Below, piece by piece: positions 15,142 through 24,234 of a DNA stretch of 64,000 bases; position 1 is the first letter of the stretch, and the number at the start of each line of letters is the position of its first letter. This DNA is from Planotetraspora sp. A-T 1434 (lineage in GTDB: Bacteria; Actinomycetota; Actinomycetes; Streptosporangiales; Streptosporangiaceae): assembly GCF_025420585.1 (NCBI RefSeq), contig NZ_JAOEGB010000004.1, forward strand, positions 62,001 through 126,000, given 5' to 3'. The translations under genes were made by a program, and so were the position numbers. The notes beneath the pieces are model-generated. The model did not search any database and was not told the origin of the DNA. It worked only from the letters and a program-made list of their open reading frames with translations.

Positions 15142-17855
15142 CGAATGTGACCGCCGTGAAGGCCGCGATGGAGATCCCGCCCCTCGGCGACCGCCTGCAC
15201 CTCGACTGCGAGGTGCTGGTCGTGGGCGGAGGGACGGCGGGCACGATGGCGGCGATCACCGCCGCGGAGCACGGCGCCGACGTCGTCCTGCTGGAGAAGG
15301 CCCACGTACGGCACAGCGGCGCTCTCGCCATGGGCATGGACGGCGTGAACAACGCGGTCATCCCCGGGAAGGCGACCCCGGAGGACTACGTCGCCGAGAT
15401 CACCCGGGCCAACGACGGCGTCGTCAACCAGCGCACGATCCACCAGACCGCGACTCGCGGCTACGACATGGTGCGACGGCTGGAGCGGTACGGCGTGAAG
15501 TTCGAGAAGGACGAGTACGGCGACTACAACGTCCGCCGCGTCCACCGCTCCGGCAATTACGTGCTGCCGATGCCGGAGGGCAAGGACGTCAAGAAGGTGC
15601 TCTACCGGGTCCTGCGCCGCCGTGAGATCCGCGAGAAGGTGCGGATCGAGAACCGGGTCATGCCGGTCCGCGTGCTCACCCAGGAGGGGCGAGCGGTCGG
15701 GGTGGCCGGGTTCGACACCAGATCCGGCCGGTTCGTCACGGTCTCGGCGGGGGCGGTGATCCTCGCCACGGGCGCGTGCGGGCGGCTCGGGCTGCCCGCC
15801 AGCGGCTACCTCTACGGCACGTACGAGAACCCGGCCAACGCGGGGGACGGGTACGCGATGGCCTACCACGCGGGGGCCGAGCTGAGCGGGATCGAGTGCT
15901 TCCAGATCAACCCGCTGATCAAGGACTACAACGGCCCGGCCTGCGCATACGTGGCCAACCCGTTCGGCGGGTACCAGGTCAACAGCCGCGGGGAGCGGTT
16001 CGTCGACTGCGATTACTGGTCCGGTCAGATGATGGCCGAGGTCGCCAGGGAGATCGGCTCCGCCCGGGGGCCGATCTATCTCAAGCTCAGCCATCTGCCG
16101 GACGAGACCGTGACCGCGCTGGAGAACATCCTGCACACCACCGAGCGGCCCACCCGGGGCACCTTCCACGCCGGTCGCGGGCATGACTACCGGACTCACG
16201 ACGTCGAGATGCACATCTCCGAGATCGGCCTGTGCGGCGGTCACTCCGCCTCAGGCGTCTGGGTGGACGAGAACGGCGCGACCACGGTTCCGGGGCTGTA
16301 CGCCGCGGGTGACCTGGCCTGCGTGCCGCACAACTACATGATCGGGGCGTTCGTCTTCGGTGACCTGGCCGGAACCCATGCGGTCGGACATGCCAGGGAG
16401 GTGCCGCCTGGCCGCCTCCCGGAGGACCAGATCGCCGAGGCCCACGAGCTGATCTACCGCCCGCTGCGCAACCCGGACGGGCCGCCGCAGCCCCAGGTCG
16501 AATACAAGCTCCGGCGGTTCGTCAACGACTACGTGGCCCCGCCGAAGATCGGTACGAAGCTGGAGATCGCTCTCGAGACGTTCGAGCGGATGCGTGACGA
16601 GATCGCCGCAATGGGCGCCCGGACTCCCCACGAGCTCATGCGGTGCGCGGAGGTCACCTTCATCCGCGACTGCGCCGAGATGGCCGCCCGGTCGTCTCTG
16701 GTGCGCGCCGAGAGCCGGTGGGGCCTCTACCACGACCGCGCCGACCTGCCCGAGCGTGACGACGCGGAGTGGCTCTTCCACCTGAACCTGCGGAAGAACG
16801 CCGCCGGCGCGATGGAGTTCCTGAAGCGCCCGATCGAGCCCTACCACGTGCCCGTCGAGGGTTTCCACCCCCGGCCGTCCGAGGTCGTGGTCCTCGGTGC
16901 GTACGGCGCAGCGGGCGGTATGAAGCACACGGCCGGCGGACGGCTGGAAGTAGAGGCGATCGGCCGCTCTCCCCGCATCCTGGAACTCGTCCGGCTCGCC
17001 GACGAGCAGCCCACGCTCGGCCAGATCGCCCCTTACCTGGGTGACGACGATCCCAAGGTCCGCCGCGCGGCGATCGCCACGCTGACCGAGACGGCCCCCG
17101 CGGGGGTCGGCGCCGCCCTGGTCGAGGCACTTGGCGATCCCAACGGCACCGTACGGCGTGCCGCGGTCACCGGCCTGCGGGAACTGGTCGAGGTGCTGCC
17201 CGCCACGCCCGAATTCGGCGCCACCCTGCGAACCGCCGCGGGCCATGGGGACCCGGTGGTCCGGGCCGCTGTGTGCGAGACCCTGAAGGTGCTCCACCTG
17301 GGGGACACCGCCGTGTTCGAGGCCGCGCTCGCCGACGCCGATCCTCGGGTGCGGATCGAGGCCGTCCGCGGACTGGTCTCGCTCGACGACGTCGAACGGA
17401 TCGGGCTGGCCGCGGGCGACGCCAACCGGGAGGTCCGCGTCTGGGTGGCCAAGGGGCTCGGCACGATCGGCAAGCCGTCGGCGGCCGCCGTCCTGACCCG
17501 GCTGGCCGCCGATCCCGACCCGCTCGTCCGCGCGGCGGCGCTGGAGGCCGCGGGGACGGCGGGCCGGGGACTGGACGCGGTGGCCGTGCGGGCGCTGGAC
17601 GATCCGGCGTGGCAGGTGCGGGTCGGGGCCGCCAGGGGACTCGCCGCGGCCGAGCCGGAGGTCGCCGTGGGGCCGCTGGTCTCGGCGCTCACGGACCCGC
17701 ACCTCGACGTGCGGAAGGCCGCCGTCATGTCGCTGTCGGGATGGGCGGGCAGGCCCGAGGTGGTGGACGCGCTCTCCCGGGCGCTCGGCGACTCCGATGC
17801 CGACGTCCGGGCCTATGCGCGGAGAGCCCTGAGTGGCGCCGGCGTGAGCGGGTAG
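15138..17855 (+). CDS. AprA/fumarate-reductase-like flavoprotein fused to C-terminal HEAT repeats
   Basis: 905 residues; GTG start overlaps the upstream stop. Residues 1-600 form an FAD-dependent oxidoreductase of the FrdA/SdhA/AprA superfamily: Rossmann motif VVGGGTAGTMAA (28-39), LLEKAHVRHSGAL, an ILATGACGR loop, and GLYAAGDLACVPHNYMIGAF near residue 390. RWGLYHDRADLP (about 535) fits the AprA C-terminal region. From about residue 620 to the end there are roughly nine HEAT-like repeats of about 30 residues marked by D-x-x-V-R-x-A-A. Together with the ferredoxin at 11717 this suggests a soluble oxidoreductase that reduces or oxidises the imported compound. The HEAT tail implies protein docking. 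The true substrate is unknown. Confidence 0.85.
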   Translation: MTNVTAVKAAMEIPPLGDRLHLDCEVLVVGGGTAGTMAAITAAEHGADVVLLEKAHVRHSGALAMGMDGVNNAVIPGKATPEDYVAEITRANDGVVNQRTIHQTATRGYDMVRRLERYGVKFEKDEYGDYNVRRVHRSGNYVLPMPEGKDVKKVLYRVLRRREIREKVRIENRVMPVRVLTQEGRAVGVAGFDTRSGRFVTVSAGAVILATGACGRLGLPASGYLYGTYENPANAGDGYAMAYHAGAELSGIECFQINPLIKDYNGPACAYVANPFGGYQVNSRGERFVDCDYWSGQMMAEVAREIGSARGPIYLKLSHLPDETVTALENILHTTERPTRGTFHAGRGHDYRTHDVEMHISEIGLCGGHSASGVWVDENGATTVPGLYAAGDLACVPHNYMIGAFVFGDLAGTHAVGHAREVPPGRLPEDQIAEAHELIYRPLRNPDGPPQPQVEYKLRRFVNDYVAPPKIGTKLEIALETFERMRDEIAAMGARTPHELMRCAEVTFIRDCAEMAARSSLVRAESRWGLYHDRADLPERDDAEWLFHLNLRKNAAGAMEFLKRPIEPYHVPVEGFHPRPSEVVVLGAYGAAGGMKHTAGGRLEVEAIGRSPRILELVRLADEQPTLGQIAPYLGDDDPKVRRAAIATLTETAPAGVGAALVEALGDPNGTVRRAAVTGLRELVEVLPATPEFGATLRTAAGHGDPVVRAAVCETLKVLHLGDTAVFEAALADADPRVRIEAVRGLVSLDDVERIGLAAGDANREVRVWVAKGLGTIGKPSAAAVLTRLAADPDPLVRAAALEAAGTAGRGLDAVAVRALDDPAWQVRVGAARGLAAAEPEVAVGPLVSALTDPHLDVRKAAVMSLSGWAGRPEVVDALSRALGDSDADVRAYARRALSGAGVSG

Positions 17856-17899
17856 GCGAAAGGAGGAGGACGAAGACAGCGAAGCAGGGAGGAGACGTC

Positions 17900-18097
17900 A
17901 TGGCTGGCGCACCCAACCCGATCGAGCTGCAGAAGCACCTCAAGGGCGTGGACTACCCCGCCGGGAAGTCCGACCTCGTCCAGGCGGCCCGCGACCAGGG
18001 CGCCGACGACGACCTGGTCAAGGCCCTGGAGAAGATTCCGGACAGGCAGTACGACGGTCCGAACGCCGTGAGCAAGGCCGTGACCGAGGCGAGCTGA
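17900..18097 (+). CDS. DUF2795 small protein
   Basis: 65 residues from the ATG at 17900 behind GGGAGGAG. The layout (ELQKHLKGVDYPAGKSDLVQAARDQGADDDLVKALEKIP) is the DUF2795 pattern, a short helical domain in which a Leu-Gly-x-x-x-Y/F-P-A motif is followed by a D/E-rich helix. It is last in the GntR-to-flavoprotein unit, 44 bp after the flavoprotein. Function unknown; family members are small cytoplasmic proteins. Confidence 0.85.
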   Translation: MAGAPNPIELQKHLKGVDYPAGKSDLVQAARDQGADDDLVKALEKIPDRQYDGPNAVSKAVTEAS

Positions 18098-18120
18098 CCA
18101 AAGCGCGCCATGCCTGGGGA

Positions 18121-18234
18121 GCATGATCACCGATCGAGTCACCGCAGGCCAATGGCCCCGGCCGGAACATATGCATGATCACGGCCAGGGTTGGCGCAGG
18201 TCGAAGCTGCCTTCGGGAACCCGTGCATGATCAC
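18121..18234. repeat. dispersed 52/53-bp modular repeat, locus A (two units plus closing motif)
   Basis: GCATGATCAC occurs at 18121, 18173 and 18225, exactly 52 bp apart each time. The second unit also carries the two other conserved blocks of the family, GCAGGTCG and CGGGAACC, ending in GT just before the next GCATGATCAC. The array sits between the converging 3' ends of the DUF2795 gene and the patatin-like gene. The same units occur at 51522-51673 and 62390-62505. Confidence 0.85.
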
Positions 18235-18272
18235 GGCCGGGGTTGCGGCGTCGCGGGCCGTCGCCTGGCGGC

Positions 18273-19100
18273 CTATGGGGTCCAGACGGCGCGGGCGGGC
18301 TCGGCGAGGCCCGCGGCCTGGGCGAGCCCGGCCTTGTACGCGGGGCCCCACAGAGCCGGGTCGAGGACGTTCTCGCCGAACACGGCGGCCGCCGCCTCGT
18401 CGGGCTGGATCACGAGACTCCGCGGCGTCCCGGCGGCGCGCAGCTCCGCCTCGAGCGTGGCCCGCGGGGACAGGTGACCCAGAGGCTCCAGCACGACGAG
18501 AGTCCCGGCCCCGGCGGCCAGGTCGGCGTTGGTGGGGGAGCGGACCCCGCCGTCCACGTAGCGCCTGCCGCCGATCTCCACCGGAGGGAAGACCATCGGC
18601 ACCGCGCAGCTCGACGCTACGGCGAGCACCATGGGCGCGCCCGAGGCCCTGTCCCAGACGATGAACTCGCCGGTCTCCGCGTCCACGGCGGTGATCTGGA
18701 GGTCGCGGTCGGGCCACTCCTTGATGGGGAGCCGCTCGCCGATGGCGGCGATGCGCGCCGCCTGGTGGTCGACGGGCGCGGCGAGGGCCATCTGGCCGAC
18801 CCTGCGCCGCGCCTCCTGCGGCTCCAGGCTGGGGTCGAACAGGATGGCGAACGCCCGCATCACCCCGTCAAGGTCGACCACCGGCGCGGGGCCGGTGTCG
18901 ACGGCCACCTGGTGGGCGATGGCCGCCTCCAGGTCGGCTCCCGTCGCGATAAGGGTGCCGATCACGGATCCGGCCGAGGTCCCGACGATGCTGTCCGCCG
19001 TGCCGAGGTCGACGCCCTCCTGGCGGAGGCCCGTGACGATGCCGGCCTCCCAGGCGATCCCGGCCACTCCGCCGCCGCCGAGCACGAGTGCGCTAGTCAT
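18273..19100 (-). CDS. patatin-like phospholipase family protein
   Basis: 275 residues from the ATG at 19100. It has the complete patatin signature: oxyanion hole GGGGVAG near the N-terminus, nucleophile elbow GTSAG (about residue 40) with the catalytic Ser, and the DGG motif (YVDGGVRSP) with the catalytic Asp near residue 180. It is a cytoplasmic or peripheral Ser-Asp dyad acyl hydrolase acting on lipids, with no signal peptide. It is divergent from pta with a 122-bp gap. The 3' end faces a dispersed repeat locus. Substrate unknown. Confidence 0.92.
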   Translation of the reverse strand: MTSALVLGGGGVAGIAWEAGIVTGLRQEGVDLGTADSIVGTSAGSVIGTLIATGADLEAAIAHQVAVDTGPAPVVDLDGVMRAFAILFDPSLEPQEARRRVGQMALAAPVDHQAARIAAIGERLPIKEWPDRDLQITAVDAETGEFIVWDRASGAPMVLAVASSCAVPMVFPPVEIGGRRYVDGGVRSPTNADLAAGAGTLVVLEPLGHLSPRATLEAELRAAGTPRSLVIQPDEAAAAVFGENVLDPALWGPAYKAGLAQAAGLAEPARAVWTP

Positions 19101-19222
19101 ATCCCGATTATGTGTGACGGGATCTTCGGGGGACAGCGCTCCTGACCGGTCGTACCAGCCGGTAGCGTAAACCTGCACGAGAGCCGAGCGGAGCGAGGCC
19201 AGTAAAAGTAAGGTGGCGCACG

Positions 19223-21289
19223 ATGGCGATCGGGGTGTACGTCGCGGCCGGCGACGCCAGGAGCAACAAGGGCGCCATCGCGCTCGGCATGATCGAGCTG
19301 CTGTCCCGTCAGGTCGGGAGCGTGGGCGTGTTCCGGCCCGTCGTCCGCGCCGGCCGCGAGGACAACCTGGTCAACACGGCGCGAGCCCGGTTCGGGATGA
19401 GCCTGCCGTACGACATGTGCGTGGGGGTCGCCTACGAGGACGTCCACGCCGACGAGGAGCGTGCGACGGGCGACATCATGGCGGGCTACCGGGCCCTCGC
19501 CGCGCGGTGCGAGGCCGTGGTGGTGATCGGCACCGACTACACCGACGTGGGGGCGCCCACGGAGTTCGCCTTCAACGCCGGGCTGGCGGCGAACCTCGGA
19601 ACTCCGGTCGTCAACGTCGTCACCGGGCTCGGGCGTACGCCCGACGACATCGCCGCGGCCGTCGAGATGTCCGGCAAGGAGCTGGCGGACAAGCACGCGA
19701 CCGAGCTGGCCGTCGTGGTCACGCGGGTCGCGCCGGAGCTGATGGACGCCGTCGCGGAGCGGGTCCCGGACGCGTCCGTCCTGCCCGAGGTGCCGCGCCT
19801 GTCCGCGCCGGCGGTGAGCGACCTGATGGCCGCCTGCGAGGGGACGCTCTTCCGCGGCGACGAGGGCCAGCTCGGCCGGGAGGTCGGCGCGCTCATGGTG
19901 GGGGCGATGTCGCTGCCTAACATTCTCGACCGGCTCACCGAGGGGGCGGCCGTGATCGTCGCCGCCGACCGGGCCGCCGCTCTGGTGCCCGGCCTGCTCG
20001 CCGCGCACCGGGCGCAGACGTTCCCGGTCCTGTCGGCGATTATCATGAACGGCGGAATGCCGCTCCCGGAGACGGTGTCCCGGCTGATCGACGGCATGGA
20101 CGTCGGCCTCCCGATCATCGCGACCGACGGCGACACGTTCGACACGGCGACCCGGCTGTCCGCCGCCGAGGGCCGCTTCAGCCCCGACGCCACCGGCAAG
20201 ATCGACACCGCGCTCGGGCTGTTCGCGGAGCACATCGACACGGCCGCGCTGCTGCGGCGCCTGCGGGTCACCAAGTCCGCCGCGACGACGCCACTGATGT
20301 TCGAGTACGACCTGCTGGAGCGGGCCCGCGCCGACCGCCGTCACATCGTCCTGCCGGAGGGCGCTGAGCCGCGGATCCTGCGCGCGGCCGACAGCCTGCT
20401 CCGCCGGGGCGTCGCCGATCTCACGCTGCTCGGCGACGAGGCGGAGATCCGGTTCGCCGCGGCCGAGATGGGCCTCGCGATCGACGCCGCGAAAGTGGTC
20501 AGCCCGTTCGACGAGGAGCTGCGCGAGCTGTTCGCTCAGGAGTACGCGCGGCTCCGCGACCACAAGGGCGTGACCGTCGAGCAGGCCCGTGACACCGTGA
20601 CCGACGTGTCCTACTTCGGCACGCTGATGGTCCACCTCGGGCTCGCCGACGGCATGGTGTCGGGCGCGGCGCACACGACGTCCCACACCATCCGCCCGTC
20701 CTTCGAGATCATCAAGACCTCGCCGGGCGTGGGCATCGTGTCGAGCGTGTTCTTCATGTGCCTCGCCGACCGGGTGCTGGTCTACGGCGACTGCGCCATC
20801 GTCCCGGACCCCACGGCCGAGCAGCTCGCCGACATCGCGATCTCGTCGGCCGCCACCGCCGCCCGGTTCGGCGTGGAGCCGCGCGTCGCGATGCTGTCCT
20901 ACTCCACCGGCGACTCGGGAGCCGGCCCGGAGGTCGACAAGGTCCGTACGGCCACCGCCCTCGTCCGCGAGCTGCGGCCCGGCCTGCCGGTCGAGGGGCC
21001 GATCCAGTACGACGCGGCGGCCGAGCCGAGCGTGGCGAGGACCAAGATGCCGGACAGCCCGGTCGCCGGGCGGGCCACGGTCTTCGTGGTCCCCGACCTC
21101 AACACCGGCAACAACCTCTACAAGGCCGTGCAGCGGAGCGCGGGCGCGGTGGCGGTCGGGCCGGTCCTCCAGGGCCTCCGCAAGCCCGTCAACGACCTCT
21201 CCCGGGGGGCCACCGTCAATGACATCGTGAACACCGTGGCGATCACCGCCATCCAGGCCCAGGCGCGCGAGCAGCGGGAGACCCCATGA
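19223..21289 (+). CDS. pta: phosphate acetyltransferase
   Basis: 688 residues, the long three-domain form. Residues 1-215 are a P-loop/BioD-like domain with a degenerate phosphate loop (AAGDARSNKGAIALG), as usual in this class. A DRTGG-like middle domain follows. The catalytic PTA_PTB domain starts near residue 360 (FEYDLLERARADRRHIVLPEG) and includes DGMVSGAAHTTSHTIRPS and the C-terminal VFPDLNTGNN-type motif (here VVPDLNTGNNLYKAVQR). It converts acetyl-CoA and phosphate to acetyl-phosphate and CoA. It overlaps ackA by 4 bp (ATGA), so the two form an acetate/acetyl-phosphate overflow operon. Confidence 0.96.
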   Translation: MAIGVYVAAGDARSNKGAIALGMIELLSRQVGSVGVFRPVVRAGREDNLVNTARARFGMSLPYDMCVGVAYEDVHADEERATGDIMAGYRALAARCEAVVVIGTDYTDVGAPTEFAFNAGLAANLGTPVVNVVTGLGRTPDDIAAAVEMSGKELADKHATELAVVVTRVAPELMDAVAERVPDASVLPEVPRLSAPAVSDLMAACEGTLFRGDEGQLGREVGALMVGAMSLPNILDRLTEGAAVIVAADRAAALVPGLLAAHRAQTFPVLSAIIMNGGMPLPETVSRLIDGMDVGLPIIATDGDTFDTATRLSAAEGRFSPDATGKIDTALGLFAEHIDTAALLRRLRVTKSAATTPLMFEYDLLERARADRRHIVLPEGAEPRILRAADSLLRRGVADLTLLGDEAEIRFAAAEMGLAIDAAKVVSPFDEELRELFAQEYARLRDHKGVTVEQARDTVTDVSYFGTLMVHLGLADGMVSGAAHTTSHTIRPSFEIIKTSPGVGIVSSVFFMCLADRVLVYGDCAIVPDPTAEQLADIAISSAATAARFGVEPRVAMLSYSTGDSGAGPEVDKVRTATALVRELRPGLPVEGPIQYDAAAEPSVARTKMPDSPVAGRATVFVVPDLNTGNNLYKAVQRSAGAVAVGPVLQGLRKPVNDLSRGATVNDIVNTVAITAIQAQAREQRETP

Positions 21290-22518
21290 CCGGACAGGAC
21301 GGCGACGCGGGGGACACCGGGCGCGTCGGGCAGGTTCTCGTCCTCAACAGCGGGTCGTCGTCGATCAAGTATCGGCTGATCGACATGGGCGCCGCGAGCC
21401 CGGCCGACACGGGGAAGAACGGCGGGCTCGTCGAGCGGATCGGCGAGGAGACGAGCGTTCTCGTCCACGGCGGCGTGCGGGTCGAGCGGCGGTTCGCCGA
21501 CCATGAGGAGGGCCTACAGGCCGTCCTCGCGGCGTTCGCCGAGTACGGCCCGCCGCTCGACGGGGTCGGCGCGATCGGCCACCGGGTCGTCCACGGCGGC
21601 AGCCGGTTCGTCGAGCCCACGCTGATCGACGACGAGGTCGAGCGGGCGATCGAGGAGCTCGCACCCCTGGCGCCGCTGCACAACCCGGCCAACCTGAAGG
21701 GCATCCGGGTGGCCAGGCGGGCGTTCCCCGGGCTGCCGCACGTCGCGGTCTTCGACACCGCCTTCCACGGGACCATCCCGCCGCACGCCCGCACCTACGC
21801 CGTCCCCCGCGAGTGGACCGAGAAGCTCGGCGTCCGCCGGTACGGTTTCCACGGCACATCCGCCGCGTACGTCTCCCGCCGTGCCGCCGAACTGCTCGGC
21901 AGGCCGTACGACGAGGTCAACACGATCGTGCTGCACCTCGGCAACGGGGCGAGCGCCACGGCCGTCCGGGGCGGGCGGAGCGTGGACACCTCGATGGGCC
22001 TGACCCCGCTCGCGGGCCTCGTCATGGGCACCCGGTCGGGAGACGTCGATCCGGCGCTCCCGGCGTACCTGAACAGGGTCGCCGGGATGGACCTCCCCGA
22101 GATCGACGAGGCGCTGAACAAGCGGAGCGGCCTCCTCGGCATGTCCGGCGCGAACGACCTGCGCGAGGTCTGGAAGCTCGTCGACTCCGGCGACGAGAAC
22201 GCCCGGCTCGCCATGGACGTGTACGGCTACCGCCTTCGCGGCTACATCGGCGCCTACTACGCGGCGCTCGGCCACGTGGACGCGATCGTCTTCACGGCCG
22301 GCGTGGGGGAGAACGACGCCCGCACTCGCGCCCTCGCCGTCTCCGGGCTGTCCCGCCTCGGCATCGAGGTCGACCCCGCCCGCAACGCCGCGCACTCGAA
22401 GGAGCCGCGGGTCGTCTCACCCGACGACGCCGAGGTGACGGTGCTGGTCGTGCCCACCGACGAGGAGCTGGAGATCGCCCGCCAGACCGCCGCCCGCGTC
22501 GCCGGTCCTCTCGCCTGA
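21286..22518 (+). CDS. ackA: acetate kinase
   Basis: 410 residues. It shows the N-terminal ASKHA motif VLNSGSSSIKY, an HRVVHGG motif, the FDTAFH motif, HLGNGAS, and the signature MGLTPLAGLVMGTRSGDVDP, ending in GVGEND and the conserved (S)ARxAAH region (here DPARNAAHSKEP). It phosphorylates acetate with ATP, or makes ATP from acetyl-phosphate. The ATGA overlap with pta implies translational coupling. The first 15 residues (TGQDGDAGDTGRVGQ) extend beyond most homologues, but the operon overlap supports this start. Confidence 0.96.
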   Translation: MTGQDGDAGDTGRVGQVLVLNSGSSSIKYRLIDMGAASPADTGKNGGLVERIGEETSVLVHGGVRVERRFADHEEGLQAVLAAFAEYGPPLDGVGAIGHRVVHGGSRFVEPTLIDDEVERAIEELAPLAPLHNPANLKGIRVARRAFPGLPHVAVFDTAFHGTIPPHARTYAVPREWTEKLGVRRYGFHGTSAAYVSRRAAELLGRPYDEVNTIVLHLGNGASATAVRGGRSVDTSMGLTPLAGLVMGTRSGDVDPALPAYLNRVAGMDLPEIDEALNKRSGLLGMSGANDLREVWKLVDSGDENARLAMDVYGYRLRGYIGAYYAALGHVDAIVFTAGVGENDARTRALAVSGLSRLGIEVDPARNAAHSKEPRVVSPDDAEVTVLVVPTDEELEIARQTAARVAGPLA

Positions 22519-22555
22519 GAGACCCGCTGACTATCCTGTTGCTGGGGGTGAGCAC

Positions 22556-22981
22556 GTGGCGACTGCCGACGACAGGCGTGCGGACAGGGAGCAGGGCATG
22601 TGGTCGGCGGTGCTCGGCTGGCGCGAACGCGTGCGCGCCAGACCCGGCGGACGGCTGACCCTGAAGATCCTTATCGGCGTGATCGGAGCCGCCCTGGTGA
22701 TCGGCGGCCTGATCATGGTGCCGTTCCCCGGCCCCGGCTGGCTGGTCGTGTTCGCGGGCCTCGCCGTGCTCGCGACCGAGTTCGCCTGGGCCTCCCGGGT
22801 GCTCGACTTCGCCAAGGACAAGGTGACGTCCGCCACCGACTGGCTGGTCCGGCAGAACTGGGTCGTCCGCATCGTGGCGAGCGCGCTGACCCTGGCTCTG
22901 GCGGCCGTCATCGTATGGGGCACGCTCAAGCTGGTGACCGGCATCGACCTGCTCCAGGAGGCCCGCGACCTGCTCGGCTGA
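22556..22981 (+). CDS. PGPGW-type (TIGR02611-like) membrane protein
   Basis: 141 residues from GTG at 22556 behind GGGGGTGAG. The PFPGPGWLVVFAGLAVLATEF segment (about 62-82) is the defining motif of the family. There are three to four hydrophobic helices, two around residues 40-80 and one near 110-130. It is an integral membrane protein of unknown role. It follows ackA by 37 bp and could be read from the same transcript. It converges on the M20 peptidase gene with a 17-bp gap. Confidence 0.85.
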   Translation: MATADDRRADREQGMWSAVLGWRERVRARPGGRLTLKILIGVIGAALVIGGLIMVPFPGPGWLVVFAGLAVLATEFAWASRVLDFAKDKVTSATDWLVRQNWVVRIVASALTLALAAVIVWGTLKLVTGIDLLQEARDLLG

Positions 22982-22998
22982 GCCGCGCTCCGCGAGTG

Positions 22999-24189
22999 TC
23001 AGCGCGCCGCGGCCGCCAGGCGCCGCACGGCCAGCTCGGTGAACAGCGTGGCGCCGTCCGAGAGGATCTCGTCGTCGAAGACCGCGCCCGCGGAGTGGTT
23101 GGACGGAGCCGCCGCCAGGTCATGGCCGGGCGGGCACGCGCCGACGACCAGGAACGCCCCCGGCACCTCCTCCAGGACGAACGAGAAGTCCTCCGAGCCG
23201 GTCGCCGGGTGCGGCATCGGGAAGAACCTGTCCTCGCCCAGCGCCTCCCGCACGGTCTCCGCCGCGAAGTCGGCCTCGGCCCGGTCGTTCACCGTCACCG
23301 GATAGCCGATGCCGAACTCGCACTCCACGGTGAGCCCGTGGGCCTCGCCGATGCCGCGCGCCAGCCGTACGGCGCCGTCTCTGACGCGGTCGCGCGACTG
23401 GGCGGAGAAGGTGCGGATGGTGGTCTCGAAGCGCGCCTCGTCCGGGATGACGTTGTCGGTCGTGCCCGCGTGGAAGCTGCCCACGGTCACGACGACCGGG
23501 TCGAAGACGTCGAACGTCCGCGTCACGTGCGTCTGGAGCGCCGTGACGATCTCACAGGCGGCCGGGATCGGGTCGAGGGCGCGGTGCGGGGAGGACCCGT
23601 GCCCGCCCCTGCCGCGCACGGTGACCGTGAGCGTGTCGGCCGCCGCCAGCACCGGGCCGCTCCTGGTCAGGAACAGGCCGCGCGGGATCGTCGTGGAGAA
23701 GACGTGCATGCCGTACGCCGCGACGGGCCTGGATCCGGAGGCGTCCAGCACCCCCTCCTCGATCATGATCTTGGCGCCCTCCTGGCCCTCCTCGCCGGGC
23801 TGGAACATGAACACCACGTCTCCGGCCAGCTCGGCGCGCCGGTCGGCCAGCAGGCGGGCGGCCCCCACCAGCATCGACATGTGCAGGTCGTGGCCACAGG
23901 CGTGCATCCGGCCGTCGAGGGCCGAGCGGTACGGCACGTCGGCCTTCTCGTGCACCGGCAGGGCGTCCATGTCGGCCCGCAGCAGGACCGTCGGGCCGAG
24001 GCGCGACACAGGGCGTGACCCGCGCAGCACGGCGGTCACGGACGACAGCCGCTCACCCGTGGTGATCTCCAGAGGAAGGCCGCCGAGCGCCCCGAGCACC
24101 TTCTCCTGCGTGCGGGGGAGATGCAGTCCCACCTCGGGCTCGCGGTGCAGGGCACGGCGCAGCTCGACCAGCTCATCCTGAAAAGTCAT
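22999..24189 (-). CDS. M20 family amidohydrolase (hippurate/N-acyl-amino-acid hydrolase type)
   Basis: 396 residues. I use the ATG at 24189; a TTG 12 bp upstream is also in frame. Metal-binding motifs of the M20D group are present: HACGHDLHMSM (about 96-106) and FQPGEEGQEGA with the catalytic Glu pair. GRGGHGSSPH lies in the dimerisation lid, and GSEDFSF near the C-terminus supplies the last ligands. It hydrolyses an amide bond of an N-acylated amino acid or similar compound using two metal ions in the cytoplasm. Substrate is not determinable. It is divergent from the propeller gene at 24235. Confidence 0.92.
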   Translation of the reverse strand: MTFQDELVELRRALHREPEVGLHLPRTQEKVLGALGGLPLEITTGERLSSVTAVLRGSRPVSRLGPTVLLRADMDALPVHEKADVPYRSALDGRMHACGHDLHMSMLVGAARLLADRRAELAGDVVFMFQPGEEGQEGAKIMIEEGVLDASGSRPVAAYGMHVFSTTIPRGLFLTRSGPVLAAADTLTVTVRGRGGHGSSPHRALDPIPAACEIVTALQTHVTRTFDVFDPVVVTVGSFHAGTTDNVIPDEARFETTIRTFSAQSRDRVRDGAVRLARGIGEAHGLTVECEFGIGYPVTVNDRAEADFAAETVREALGEDRFFPMPHPATGSEDFSFVLEEVPGAFLVVGACPPGHDLAAAPSNHSAGAVFDDEILSDGATLFTELAVRRLAAAAR

Positions 24190-24222
24190 GACTAATTCCA
24201 ATCCACAGGGGGTGCCTTACCC

Positions 24223-24228
24223 TAGGAT
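24223..24228 (+). promoter_or_regulatory. candidate -10 box (TAGGAT) of a leaderless promoter
   Basis: TAGGAT ends six bases before the GTG start at 24235, and no Shine-Dalgarno sequence lies between them. This spacing predicts a transcript that starts at the start codon. The -35 region has no clear consensus. Confidence 0.45.
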
Positions 24229-24234
24229 GCCGCC

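Noticed and set aside
14436-16244. 600-residue open frame antisense to the ATPase and flavoprotein genes
   Set aside because: The opposite strand encodes well-conserved ABC and flavoprotein motifs; the antisense product has only low-complexity His/Arg/Pro/Gly texture.
18121-18234. CRISPR array
   Set aside because: The regular 52-bp spacing is suggestive, but the constant part is only 10 bp, parts of the 'spacers' are themselves conserved between loci, only two units occur and no cas genes are present.
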